Shown piece after piece: positions 7,872 through 14,930 of a stretch of DNA of 24,186 nucleotides (the first letter of the stretch is position 1; each line of letters starts with the position of its first letter). A model generated the notes under the pieces. The model worked only from the letters and a program-made list of their open reading frames with translations. It searched no databases and was not told the DNA's origin. Source of the stretch: CAZQSL01 sp964595945 (lineage in GTDB: Bacteria; UBP15; UBA6099; JAJRTR01); assembly GCA_964595945.1 (NCBI GenBank), contig CAZQSL010000046.1, forward strand, positions 1 to 24,186. Reading direction: 5' to 3'. A program made the position numbers and the translations under genes.

Positions 7872-8190
7872 ATTGAGCAGCCATTCGTTGTTCGACACGC
7901 CATGGTTGGCATATTTTGCTAAAAATTGTCTGATATTCTATTCCTTCTTCAGGCAGTTTGTTTTGCAGTATGCTTGTTTCGCTAAATCATCTATATAATC
8001 ACGAAACGCACGGAATGTCTTTTCCAGAAATTTTAATGATAGTTTCGCATTTCGATAACAATCGGGCATGTTTTAAATCATTCGTGCCTTTAAGTATCGT
8101 GTTTTTCGCGAATCTAAATATATGGCTTGCGATTTGAGCCTCTACATTCTTCTGATTTCACCGACTTAGTCGCGGTTATTTAAAAAGTTA

Positions 8191-8219
8191 TTGCATTCGC
8201 AGGCACAACTATATATTAT
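8191..8219 (+). promoter_or_regulatory. Putative sigma-70 promoter of the CoA-transferase gene
   Basis: A -10 box TATTAT (8214-8219) lies 17 bases after a weak -35 box TTGCAT (8191-8196). Transcription would start near 8226, giving a leader of about 34 bases before the chosen ATG. The spacing is ideal but the -35 match is poor. Confidence 0.4.
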
Positions 8220-8259
8220 CTTCATGTGATTTCCCAAAATCTATACTATGGGGGAAACA

Positions 8260-9957
8260 ATGAATCCATTGAGAAAAGCACAGATCGTAGGACACATGCT
8301 GAAATGGCGTCTTACGTGGGACAAGAGAAACACGCACTTTAAGTTTCAGGGAGTCCCGGACAACCCAAAGTTCATGAGTGCATATGAAGCTGCCGGCCTG
8401 ATCAAGGATGGCGATGTAATATCCACATCGGGACTGGGGGCCAACCAGAGAGCATCGATCATGTATTGGGCGATCAGGGAGTTGTACGAAAAGACCGGAC
8501 ACCCAAAGAATTTGACCTGTCTGTCCGTAGGAGGGCAGGGGTCGCGAGGAAAAGCGCCGGGATCGGTCGAAGAGCTTGCACAAACTGGCTTGTTGACTCG
8601 TTTTTTTGCTGGTCACCTCGAAACATTCAAGGCACAGCTCAAGATGGCCGACGAGGGAAAGCTTGAGATTCAGTGCATTCCTCAAGGCACTATGTGCCTG
8701 CTTTTCAAGGCACAGGCAAACGGAAACGACTCATTGCTCCTGAAAACCGGAATAGGCACATTTTGCGATCCTCGCGTGGGAAGAGGCTCTCCGCTGCTCG
8801 ACCCCAGCGCGGAACAATTCATCACTGTTGAGGGAGACATGTTGCGCTACAGGCTCCCACGGATCAATTGTGCCATCTTCAACGCTCCGGCGGCGGACCG
8901 CGAAGGCAATATCTATGTAAAAAACGCGGCCATGATCGGCGAAGCCTATGAAATGTCGATCGGTGCAAAGAAAAATGGCGGTAAAGTCATTGCCAATGTC
9001 GGGCTTCTTGTCGATAAAGGTTACGACAAGGTATTTCTGCCAGCAGACAAGATCGATGCCGTCGTGATGTACCCACCCACGGAGCAGACAGGGTCTTATT
9101 CTCACAAAAAGAAAGTTTCGTACTTCTGCCTCAACAGCAAAGACAGCATGGATAAGGCCATCGAAGAGGTAAAATTTGTCAATCAGTTCCTCGGACTAAC
9201 CCCACGCAGAACTCCGTCAGACAACGCTGTCGCGAGACTCGCCGCATCGGTATTCGCTGAAAACGCGCGTAAAAATATGTATGTAAATATCGGAGTCGGA
9301 CTGCCCGAAGAAGTCAGCAGGCTTCTGTACGAAGGCGGTCTTTTCAACGATATTACACTTCTTACGGAAAGCGGCGTCCTCGGTGGAGTGCCAGCACCGG
9401 GGATATTTTTCGGCGCTGGTATCTGTCCAAAAGAAATCATTTCTTCTGCTGAAATTTTCGAGCGCTGCTACAAAAAACTCGATGTTACTATCCTCGGTAC
9501 TCTGCAAGTCGATAGTCAGGGCAACGTCAATGTATCAAAACGTGGCAAAGGCGCTATCAACTATGTCGGCCCGGGCGGTTTTATTGATTTGACTACAGCC
9601 GCCAAGATGATTATTTTTGTCGGCTCATGGATGGCCAACAAAAAATCCACTTCGAAGGATGGAAAAACTGTCGTCACGAAAATCCCGAAATACGTCGAAA
9701 AAGTGGATGAAGTCACATTTTCCGGCCAGGAAGCGCTCAAAAACGGCAAAAAGGTGTTTTATGTGACAAATGTCGGCGTTTTCACCCTTACCGAACAAGG
9801 CGTCCAGCTCATCAAAGTAATGCCGGGTATCGATATCCAGAAAGACATTCTTGATGTATCACCGATGAAGATCATTGTGCCCAAAGATGGAAAAGTGCCG
9901 GTTGTAGGGCAAGATATCGTGACCGGAGAGAATTTCAAACTTGCGCTGAAACCATAG
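8260..9957 (+). CDS. Class I CoA-transferase, fused two-domain (YdiF/SCOT-like)
   Basis: A 565-residue protein with both halves of a class I CoA-transferase in one chain. It would move CoA between a short-chain acyl-CoA and a free carboxylate such as acetate, in fatty acid, ketone or fermentation metabolism in the cytoplasm. The alpha-like half carries DGDVISTSGLGANQRAS and later PLLDPSAEQF. The beta-like half has VNIGVGLPEEV and LLTESGVLGGVPAPG; the Glu in TESG is the expected catalytic residue that forms the glutamyl-CoA intermediate. The ATG at 8260 has GGGGG five bases upstream; an ATG at 8248 has no site. It is a single-gene unit ending in a strong terminator. YdiF-like acetate or acetoacetate transferase is the best guess; the substrate is not fixed by sequence. 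Confidence 0.92.
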   Translation: MNPLRKAQIVGHMLKWRLTWDKRNTHFKFQGVPDNPKFMSAYEAAGLIKDGDVISTSGLGANQRASIMYWAIRELYEKTGHPKNLTCLSVGGQGSRGKAPGSVEELAQTGLLTRFFAGHLETFKAQLKMADEGKLEIQCIPQGTMCLLFKAQANGNDSLLLKTGIGTFCDPRVGRGSPLLDPSAEQFITVEGDMLRYRLPRINCAIFNAPAADREGNIYVKNAAMIGEAYEMSIGAKKNGGKVIANVGLLVDKGYDKVFLPADKIDAVVMYPPTEQTGSYSHKKKVSYFCLNSKDSMDKAIEEVKFVNQFLGLTPRRTPSDNAVARLAASVFAENARKNMYVNIGVGLPEEVSRLLYEGGLFNDITLLTESGVLGGVPAPGIFFGAGICPKEIISSAEIFERCYKKLDVTILGTLQVDSQGNVNVSKRGKGAINYVGPGGFIDLTTAAKMIIFVGSWMANKKSTSKDGKTVVTKIPKYVEKVDEVTFSGQEALKNGKKVFYVTNVGVFTLTEQGVQLIKVMPGIDIQKDILDVSPMKIIVPKDGKVPVVGQDIVTGENFKLALKP

Positions 9958-10015
9958 CTGCCAGAATCCCGCCTGAATTCAGAAATGGAAATCGGGCTCA
10001 GTCTGCAATAACGAA

Positions 10016-10047
10016 AAAGCCCCTTTATCAAGGGGCTTTCTTGTTTT
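10016..10047. terminator. Bidirectional intrinsic terminator
   Basis: A 10-bp perfect stem (AAAGCCCCTT / AAGGGGCTTT, 10016-10025 and 10030-10039) with loop TATC is followed by a T-rich tract, and has an A-rich tract on the other side. It lies between the convergent CoA-transferase and sigma factor genes and can serve both. Confidence 0.92.
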
Positions 10048-10060
10048 CATAAAAAGAGGA

Positions 10061-11137
10061 CTATTCCTCATTGAGAAAGTAATCAAGCCTTTTAGTCGCG
10101 CACGCCTGTTTCAGTTTGCGCAGAGCCTTTGCTTCGATCTGCCTTATACGCTCCCTCGTCACGCCGAATTCGTTACCGACAACCTCAAGGGTCCGAGGAT
10201 GCCCGTCAATAAGACCAAATCTCAGCTCCAGGACACGTCTTTCCCGAAAACCGATAGTATTGAGCATCTCCCGGATTTCCTCTCTGAGCGCCGAATATGA
10301 AGCGCTTTCTTCTGTTCGCGGATTGCGTTTATCCTCGATGAAATCAATCAGGTGGCTGTCTTCATCATCACCAACTGCGGTATCAAGAGAAATCGGCACT
10401 TTCGATATCTTCATCATCTCGCGTATCTTGCTCTCTGGCATATCAACTTTTTCCGAAAGCTTCTCAAGCGTTGCTTCCTGACCAAGCTCCTGACTAAGCT
10501 GCCGTGAGGTTTTGATGAGACGTCTGATCGCATCGGCCATGTGTATCGGCTTTCTGATCGTCGCTCCCTGATCGGCAATTCCCCTGATAATGCTCTGCCT
10601 GATCCACCAGGTCGCATAAGTGCTGAATCTTGTGCCTTTTCGATAATCAAACTTCTCCACGGCACGCATAAGCCCGAGATTGCCCTCCTGGATCAAATCC
10701 AGAAAGGACATGTCGACATGCCCCAGATACTTCTTCGCTATTGACACCACAAGCCGCAGATTTGCCTCGATAAGCTTGTCCTTCGCCTCCGTGTCTCCCA
10801 ATTCCACTTTCTTGGCGAGGTCGATCTCTTCTTCATGCGTGAGCAGCGGGACTTTTCCGACATCTTTCATATACAACTGGATAGAATCATCGATCGGCGC
10901 GCTGCCTTCCAAGTGTTCCGTAATCGTTATCTCGATATCTTCCGTATCACCGGGAGGAGCTATCGTCTCGCCATTTTCATCATGCACCGCTATGCCTCTG
11001 CTGGCAAACTGCTCCATTATCTCTTCAATTTCACTCAGATTGCCATCGACGCACAACGCATCGACTATCTCATCGTACTGCACCGCTCCCCGGGCTTCCG
11101 ATTCTCGCATCAGTCTGTCAAGTTCTTTTTCCTGCAC
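10061..11137 (-). CDS. rpoD: Primary RNA polymerase sigma factor (RpoD/SigA)
   Basis: A 358-residue group 1 sigma-70 factor that directs RNA polymerase to housekeeping promoters. An N-terminal region 1.1-like part (about 8-60) is followed by region 1.2 (DSIQLYMKDVGKVPLLTHEE, from 84). Region 2 spans about 120-198 with ANLRLVVSIAKKYLGHVDMS, LIQEGNLGLMRAVEKFDY and the -10-binding stretch FSTYATWWIRQSIIRGI. Region 3 is near 205-265. Region 4 is near 285-355, with the -35-binding helix FGVTRERIRQIEAKALRKL. There is no large insertion between 1.2 and 2, as in short SigA forms. The start is a GTG at 11137 with AAGGTG seven bases upstream. A TATAAT on the minus strand (11178-11183) is a possible -10 box, without a clear -35. 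It is divergent from the Skp-like gene. Confidence 0.96.
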   Translation of the reverse strand: MQEKELDRLMRESEARGAVQYDEIVDALCVDGNLSEIEEIMEQFASRGIAVHDENGETIAPPGDTEDIEITITEHLEGSAPIDDSIQLYMKDVGKVPLLTHEEEIDLAKKVELGDTEAKDKLIEANLRLVVSIAKKYLGHVDMSFLDLIQEGNLGLMRAVEKFDYRKGTRFSTYATWWIRQSIIRGIADQGATIRKPIHMADAIRRLIKTSRQLSQELGQEATLEKLSEKVDMPESKIREMMKISKVPISLDTAVGDDEDSHLIDFIEDKRNPRTEESASYSALREEIREMLNTIGFRERRVLELRFGLIDGHPRTLEVVGNEFGVTRERIRQIEAKALRKLKQACATKRLDYFLNEE

Positions 11138-11348
11138 AATAAATCACCTTTCTTCTACTTAAAAAAGCACCTCTACTATTATAGTCAGCCTTTTCAATAT
11201 CGTCTTGTCTTTTCCCTGCTTTTCAATTATTGTCCCCAAAACGTGGTATACTACCATACTTTTGGTCCATAAATCAACTCTTTTTGGATAATCACATATT
11301 CTTTTTGAGCATCCCTTGTGCTATTATCATACAAAAAAGGAGTTGCCA

Positions 11349-11849
11349 ATGCTTTCCATGCCCAACAAACACATACTCATTTTCTTATTTCCACTCTTTT
11401 TAATCACATTTTTCTCATCTTCAGCTCCAGCCGCTGATAAATCACTATCACAGTCCATTGCATATATTGACATCCCATCCATCATCAAGGCGCATCCCAT
11501 TCAAATAAAATGGGAAACTGACATTGAATCCCTCCGCATAGCTCGTGAAAAGGAGGTAATGAAGGCCATCGAAGAAAAATTCTCCGTTAAAAACGAAAAA
11601 AATCTCACCGAACAACAGAAAAAAGAAGTCCAGGCTTTCCTCGTGCAGGAAAATCAGAAATTCATCCAGGAAATGACTCCTCAAAAAGATGAAATAAAAG
11701 CCCAAATTGAAAAAGACATTCTTGCCGTCTGCACCCAGCTTGCCAATGAAAAAGGATACGCCATGGTACTCGACCGTTCCGTAGTCATTATAGGTGGCAC
11801 TGACATGACAAATGATGTCATCGTGCGGATATCTTCCAAGTACAAATAA
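11349..11849 (+). CDS. Skp/OmpH-like periplasmic chaperone
   Basis: A 166-residue exported protein. A signal peptide (Lys, then HILIFLFPLFLITFFSSS and APAA) is followed by the typical Skp start, SIAYIDIPSIIKAHP. Then comes a long charged coiled-coil stretch (about 55-130) and a C-terminal segment with YAMVLDRSVVIIGGTDMTND, which matches the OmpH family core 'VLD...V...G..DIT'. Skp trimers hold unfolded outer-membrane proteins in the periplasm. The ATG at 11349 has AGGAG six bases upstream; an upstream ATG at 11316 lacks a site. Its presence supports a diderm envelope. No bamA or lpxD neighbour is present. Confidence 0.85.
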   Translation: MLSMPNKHILIFLFPLFLITFFSSSAPAADKSLSQSIAYIDIPSIIKAHPIQIKWETDIESLRIAREKEVMKAIEEKFSVKNEKNLTEQQKKEVQAFLVQENQKFIQEMTPQKDEIKAQIEKDILAVCTQLANEKGYAMVLDRSVVIIGGTDMTNDVIVRISSKYK

Positions 11850-11940
11850 TGTTTTTCCTTTATTTTAAAGCCTTTTCTTGTTTTACGCTTTGCGTGTACA
11901 TCACTTTCCATCATTCACTGCCTGACTGCTTGGACCTATT

Positions 11941-12909
11941 ATGGACGCGCTTCTCGGATGGAGACACTGCCAAATGGACATAAATCTTCGTGAAAGCAAA
12001 ACGATGTTTCTCTCTCACCTTCTACGCAGAGGTATGTCCAAAAAAACTATTACTGCTTACGATTTCGATCTGTCTGCCTTTTTCCTTTATCTATGCGACT
12101 ATTTCGGCTATCAGGATGACGCGACGGCCGTGGCCATTGTGCAAAAGACACACATTGTTTCCTGGGTCGACGCGTGTTTGTCCAATGGAAATTCCCCCAG
12201 AACCATTTCGAGAAAACTTTCCGTCCTCAAATCATATTTCAGATATCTGCACGACGAAAACCTGATAGAATCCAACCCCGCGGAGAAAATAATGCTGCCA
12301 AAAGCAAGAAAAACCATCCCGGATGCGATCAGTCAGGACGAAATTCGCCAAATGTTTGAAATAATACACCCAGAATCAAAAAACTCGATAAGAAATCGCG
12401 CCATAATTGTCCTGCTATATAGCTGTGGTCTTCGTGTAAGTGAAATCACTGACCTCAAAATCGAAAACTTCAGAATCGACCGTGAAATTATTCACGTCCT
12501 CGGCAAGGGCGCAAAGGAAAGAGATGTCCCCCTTTCAAAAATGGCTATTGCTTCCATAAGAGATTATCTCGAACACAGGGAGATGGACGCTCCGGATTCA
12601 GTTTACCCCAAGGCATATCTGTTCGTGACCCCGTGTGGACAAAAGATGACGGTAAGGATGATCCAATACATGGTCGAAAAATACGGGCGCGAGGCGGGAG
12701 TTCTATCCCATGTCCATCCACATCTGATACGGCACTCCATAGCCACACATCTGATAGAGGAGGGCGCTGATGTCGAATCCGTACGCCAGACGCTTGGACA
12801 CGAAAGCCTGGCTACCACGTCCATTTATCTAAAGACCGCCTCAAAATATCTCAAGGATGCACATCGAGCGTATAATCCCGCCGACAGACTTTTTGGCAAG
12901 AAGGATTGA
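11941..12909 (+). CDS. Tyrosine recombinase, XerC/XerD-like
   Basis: A 322-residue tyrosine site-specific recombinase. The N-terminal SAM-like DNA-binding domain covers about 15-110 (FLSHLLRRGMSKKTITAY; SPRTISRKLSVLKSYFRYL). The catalytic domain has all six expected residues: Arg165 in CGLRVSEI, Lys189 in LGKGAKER, His261 and Arg264 in HPHLIRHSIATHL, His287 in LGHESL and the nucleophile Tyr296 in TTSIYLK. Length and motifs fit XerC/XerD, which resolve chromosome dimers at dif, but similar enzymes serve integrative elements. The next genes are excisionase-like and winged-helix proteins, which leaves both roles open. The start at 11941 has only a weak GGA site; an ATG at 11974 is possible. No dif-like site was recognised nearby. 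Confidence 0.92.
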   Translation: MDALLGWRHCQMDINLRESKTMFLSHLLRRGMSKKTITAYDFDLSAFFLYLCDYFGYQDDATAVAIVQKTHIVSWVDACLSNGNSPRTISRKLSVLKSYFRYLHDENLIESNPAEKIMLPKARKTIPDAISQDEIRQMFEIIHPESKNSIRNRAIIVLLYSCGLRVSEITDLKIENFRIDREIIHVLGKGAKERDVPLSKMAIASIRDYLEHREMDAPDSVYPKAYLFVTPCGQKMTVRMIQYMVEKYGREAGVLSHVHPHLIRHSIATHLIEEGADVESVRQTLGHESLATTSIYLKTASKYLKDAHRAYNPADRLFGKKD

Positions 12910-13253
12910 CGCTAACAACGCACATCTGCCATGAGTTGCTCCGTAGTCTCTGTGGACAAACCTGATATGACCGCAGGTGTATGCAACTATGACAACATAA
13001 AGTTCTGCAAAGTTACACCGTCCCACGCGAGTATTCCGTGTTTTCCGCATTTTGTGAGAAACACATGTATGTGTTGTGTCGCGGCCCAGATGATCAAAGT
13101 GATGCAATTATGATATAAATGGGGCAGGGCAGGGGACATGGTGTATATTAATAATATGGAAAAGCATGTGCTTTTTGAGGAAACTCTATGTAACGGCCAT
13201 AATTGACGCTAATGTATGCTAATATCTATCAAAATATTTTTTTTTGGTTAATG
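12910..13253. other. Intergenic gap, no gene supported
   Basis: Nothing in this stretch looks like a gene. It holds a short imperfect palindrome (AACACAT / ATGTGTT at 13060-13066 and 13069-13075), a repeated ATTGACGCTAA at its two ends (12906-12916 and 13202-13212) and a tiny frame from ATG 13138 to TGA 13206 (22 residues) with a poor ribosome binding site. Confidence 0.4.
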
Positions 13254-13282
13254 TTGACAGATATTGAAGTTGTGGTTATTAT
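13254..13282 (+). promoter_or_regulatory. Strong sigma-70 promoter of the HTH gene
   Basis: A perfect -35 box TTGACA (13254-13259), a 17-base spacer and a -10 box TATTAT (13277-13282; five of six). It is the best promoter match in the window. Transcription would start near 13289, about 40 bases before the HTH gene's ATG. Confidence 0.8.
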
Positions 13283-13328
13283 ACGGCATATCTATGATAA
13301 AATGCTCAAAACTGAGGTAAAGTACATT

Positions 13329-13523
13329 ATGGAAGAGTTTTACACCGTTAAAGAGATCGCGGAAATACTGAAGATCAACAAAGTGACAGTGCAGAGGTGG
13401 TGCAAGACCAACGAACTTCCGGCTGTCAAAATCGGGAAGTCATACCGGATCGAGAGAAACGATTTTGAAGAGTGGTATAAGGACAAGCGTGGAGAACCCT
13501 ACCAGGAACCACTTCGTTTCTGA
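13329..13523 (+). CDS. Excisionase-family (MerR-like) HTH DNA-binding protein
   Basis: A 64-residue protein made almost entirely of one winged-helix domain of the excisionase/MerR type: FYTVKEIAEILKINKVTVQR is the HTH, followed by ELPAVKIGKSYRIERNDFEE as the wing and last helix. Proteins of this length act as recombination directionality factors or as small regulators of mobile elements. The ATG at 13329 is preceded by GAGGT about ten bases upstream and the strong promoter at 13254. It lies about 420 bases after the tyrosine recombinase and 64 bases before the winged-helix-like gene, which suggests a shared element, but many chromosomal genes of this family have unrelated roles. Confidence 0.85.
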   Translation: MEEFYTVKEIAEILKINKVTVQRWCKTNELPAVKIGKSYRIERNDFEEWYKDKRGEPYQEPLRF

Positions 13524-13587
13524 ACCATCTTTACATTCCGCAGGGAATACACTAATACTATTAAGCAATTTTTGAGAAGAAGAGAAG

Positions 13588-14109
13588 GTGCAAGTGACAC
13601 CAAAGTTGCCAAGGCCAGACAGGGTCAGAAACATTCAGGACAGTATGACCGAGGGTTTCGGGTGGATCGATCACAGGATCAGACACTGGTTGCCCGTGAT
13701 GACGCAGGAAGAGTTGCTCTTGTATTTTTTCCTTCTGTATGCGGCCGGTCCTGATGGAATTTCATATTATTCCACTCGCAATATCACTAAAATCCTGAAG
13801 ATTTCGCCTTCGTCTCTCAAAAACGCGCGGGAAATGCTGCAGGCGCGCAACCTCATAGCGGTCGAAAAGGATGAATTCAGCCAGAGAATCATTTATCAGG
13901 TGCTTTCACTTCCGATCGATTCGAGTGTTCGCATCGAGATTCCCATGATAAAAGATGTCGAAAAAAAGAAGCCCGGCCGTGGCAAACCGGCTGATCCGAA
14001 TAAGGAATCCAGAACATTGGAGCCTGCCGCAGGGATCAACGCAGAAGAGCAGAGCACTGATAATCTTCAGGAAATCAAGAAGTTGATGTCACTGATCGAC
14101 AGTATTTAA
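13588..14109 (+). CDS. Winged-helix-like protein, possible replication or regulatory protein
   Basis: A 173-residue protein I do not recognise with certainty. Residues about 25-110 look like a winged helix: WIDHRIRHWLPVMTQEELLL, then TRNITKILKISPSSLKNARE (the HTH) and AREMLQARNLIAVEKDE before a beta hairpin. This pattern is seen in DNA-binding parts of plasmid or mobile-element replication proteins and in some regulators. Residues 120-160 are low complexity and charged (KKKPGRGKPADPNKE), probably disordered, and a short helix closes the protein. Starts are GTG at 13588 or GTG at 13594 (AAGG upstream of the latter). It follows the excisionase-like gene in the same direction, probably from the same promoter. 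Confidence 0.65.
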   Translation: MQVTPKLPRPDRVRNIQDSMTEGFGWIDHRIRHWLPVMTQEELLLYFFLLYAAGPDGISYYSTRNITKILKISPSSLKNAREMLQARNLIAVEKDEFSQRIIYQVLSLPIDSSVRIEIPMIKDVEKKKPGRGKPADPNKESRTLEPAAGINAEEQSTDNLQEIKKLMSLIDSI

Positions 14110-14169
14110 TTTCAAAACTCCCGCAATTTCCGTTTGTTATCTTCACGTTATTCCTTAACATGTCTCTTT

Positions 14170-14322
14170 TCAATTATGTGCTGGTCCGCAAGTGATACAA
14201 TCTGGCAACTCAGGAGCTCTGGCTGTTTTTGCGAATGCCGGATTCCGGTTATACCCCATGTTCTGATCATCAATAGAAAAGCCTTTGGGGCCTGAATATT
14301 TCAAATAAGGGTTGGCGAAACT
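14170..14322 (-). pseudogene. Possible remnant of an unknown coding region
   Basis: On the minus strand a frame of 50 codons after a TAG (14323-14325) reads SFANPYLKYSGPKGFSIDDQ and later PELPDCITCGPAHN before TGA at 14170-14172. It has a natural-looking amino acid mix including a C-x2-C pair. The same frame continues upstream of the TAG for some 25 codons before another stop. There is no start codon with a ribosome binding site. It may be the broken 3' end of a gene. No family recognised. Around it (14110-14480) I see nothing else. Confidence 0.28.
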
Positions 14323-14489
14323 CTACCCAAAACGTTTATCGACGTGGCGGCAATTCACAATTTCATAAAACTGGCGTCTTATTATTATCTGAATATACCG
14401 GGTAAACTATAATAGCTGTTCTCGTATTATGTTAATGACTGTTTATGTGAGAATCGTGAAAGATAATGGAAAGAGATGGAAATGAATGC

Positions 14490-14509
14490 CCCCGCCGCAA
14501 GAAGCGGGG
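14490..14509. repeat. GC-rich hairpin next to a tRNA T-arm-like sequence
   Basis: CCCCGC (14490-14495) pairs with GCGGGG (14504-14509) in an otherwise AT-rich stretch. Directly beside it, GGGGATTTGAACCCGG reads on the minus strand as GGGTTCAAATCCCC, the form of a tRNA T-arm. No acceptor stem, D-arm or anticodon arm can be folded around it, so it is not a working tRNA. It may be a repeat or a leftover attachment-site core. Confidence 0.4.
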
Positions 14510-14589
14510 ATTTGAACCCGGCGAGATTTAGTTGTAAATGTTTGCAATTGTTTGTAAAAAAAACAAAGAGATGTCTTTTTTATGTTATT

Positions 14590-14619
14590 TTGTTAAATCA
14601 TATTATTTATATATATACT
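14590..14619 (+). promoter_or_regulatory. Putative promoter of the 75-residue ORF
   Basis: A -35-like TTGTTA (14590-14595), an 18-base spacer and a -10 TATACT (14614-14619) within a very AT-rich stretch. Transcription would start near 14626, about 25 bases before the ATG at 14651. Confidence 0.35.
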
Positions 14620-14650
14620 TCTGTTTTCGTAGCGAAAAGGGGTGTTTCTT

Positions 14651-14878
14651 ATGAGAAGCAAGCAAATGTTTCTGAAGATATGTTTTGCTTCTCTAAAGAA
14701 TCGAAATGATACGCCAGGAATCCAGTGTTTGTCAGCGGAAGTGACCGATTCCCGGGAAAAACACCGCTTCTCCAGAGAAACGATGCGCGGAATACGCTTC
14801 TTTAGAGAAACGGTGTTTCCCGGGAGAATCGGTAGGTTCTGGAAAAAGGTGGTGTTATGTTCCCGCTATTTGTTATAA
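14651..14878 (+). CDS. Hypothetical basic 75-residue protein spanning a large palindrome
   Basis: An ATG at 14651 has AAAGGGG eight bases upstream and a plausible promoter at 14590-14619. The frame gives a 75-residue, strongly basic product (starting MRSKQMFLKICFASLKN) ending in TAA at 14876-14878. No family is recognised. The middle of the frame is occupied by the imperfect palindrome at 14744-14833, so the protein contains two similar segments, HRFSRETMRG and RFFRETVFPG. It is unclear whether the palindrome works as DNA or RNA, with the frame open by chance, or whether a real small gene carries it. The TolB-like gene begins 52 bases further on. Confidence 0.3.
   Translation: MRSKQMFLKICFASLKNRNDTPGIQCLSAEVTDSREKHRFSRETMRGIRFFRETVFPGRIGRFWKKVVLCSRYLL
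14744..14833. repeat. Large imperfect palindrome (about 36-base arms)
   Basis: The left arm 14744-14779 starts ACCGATTCCCGGGAAAAACA and ends CTCCAGAGAA; the right arm 14798-14833 is its near-complete reverse complement (from TTCTTTAGAGAAACGGTG to CCCGGGAGAATCGGT). The arms differ by only a few substitutions and single-base gaps. The 18-base centre contains ATGCGCGGAATACGC. A further partial copy of one arm, TTCTCTAAAGAATCG, lies at about 14690-14704. As RNA it would fold into a very stable long hairpin. No long T tract follows, so it is not a simple terminator. Confidence 0.85.
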
Positions 14879-14930
14879 GATATTAAACAGGCATTACCGC
14901 AATGTACGAAGCAGAGAAGAGGCTACGATA

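Noticed and set aside
7813..7998. 61-codon frame beginning MFHVKH
   Set aside because: The start is simply the translation of the parS palindrome; no ribosome binding site and no protein-like features.
13188..13193. ATG-TAA start-stop element after a GAGG
   Set aside because: Could be a minimal ORF, but a single such occurrence without a coupled downstream gene is expected by chance.
14470..14560. tRNA gene on the minus strand
   Set aside because: Only a T-arm-like segment is present with an imperfect stem; no acceptor, D or anticodon arms can be formed.
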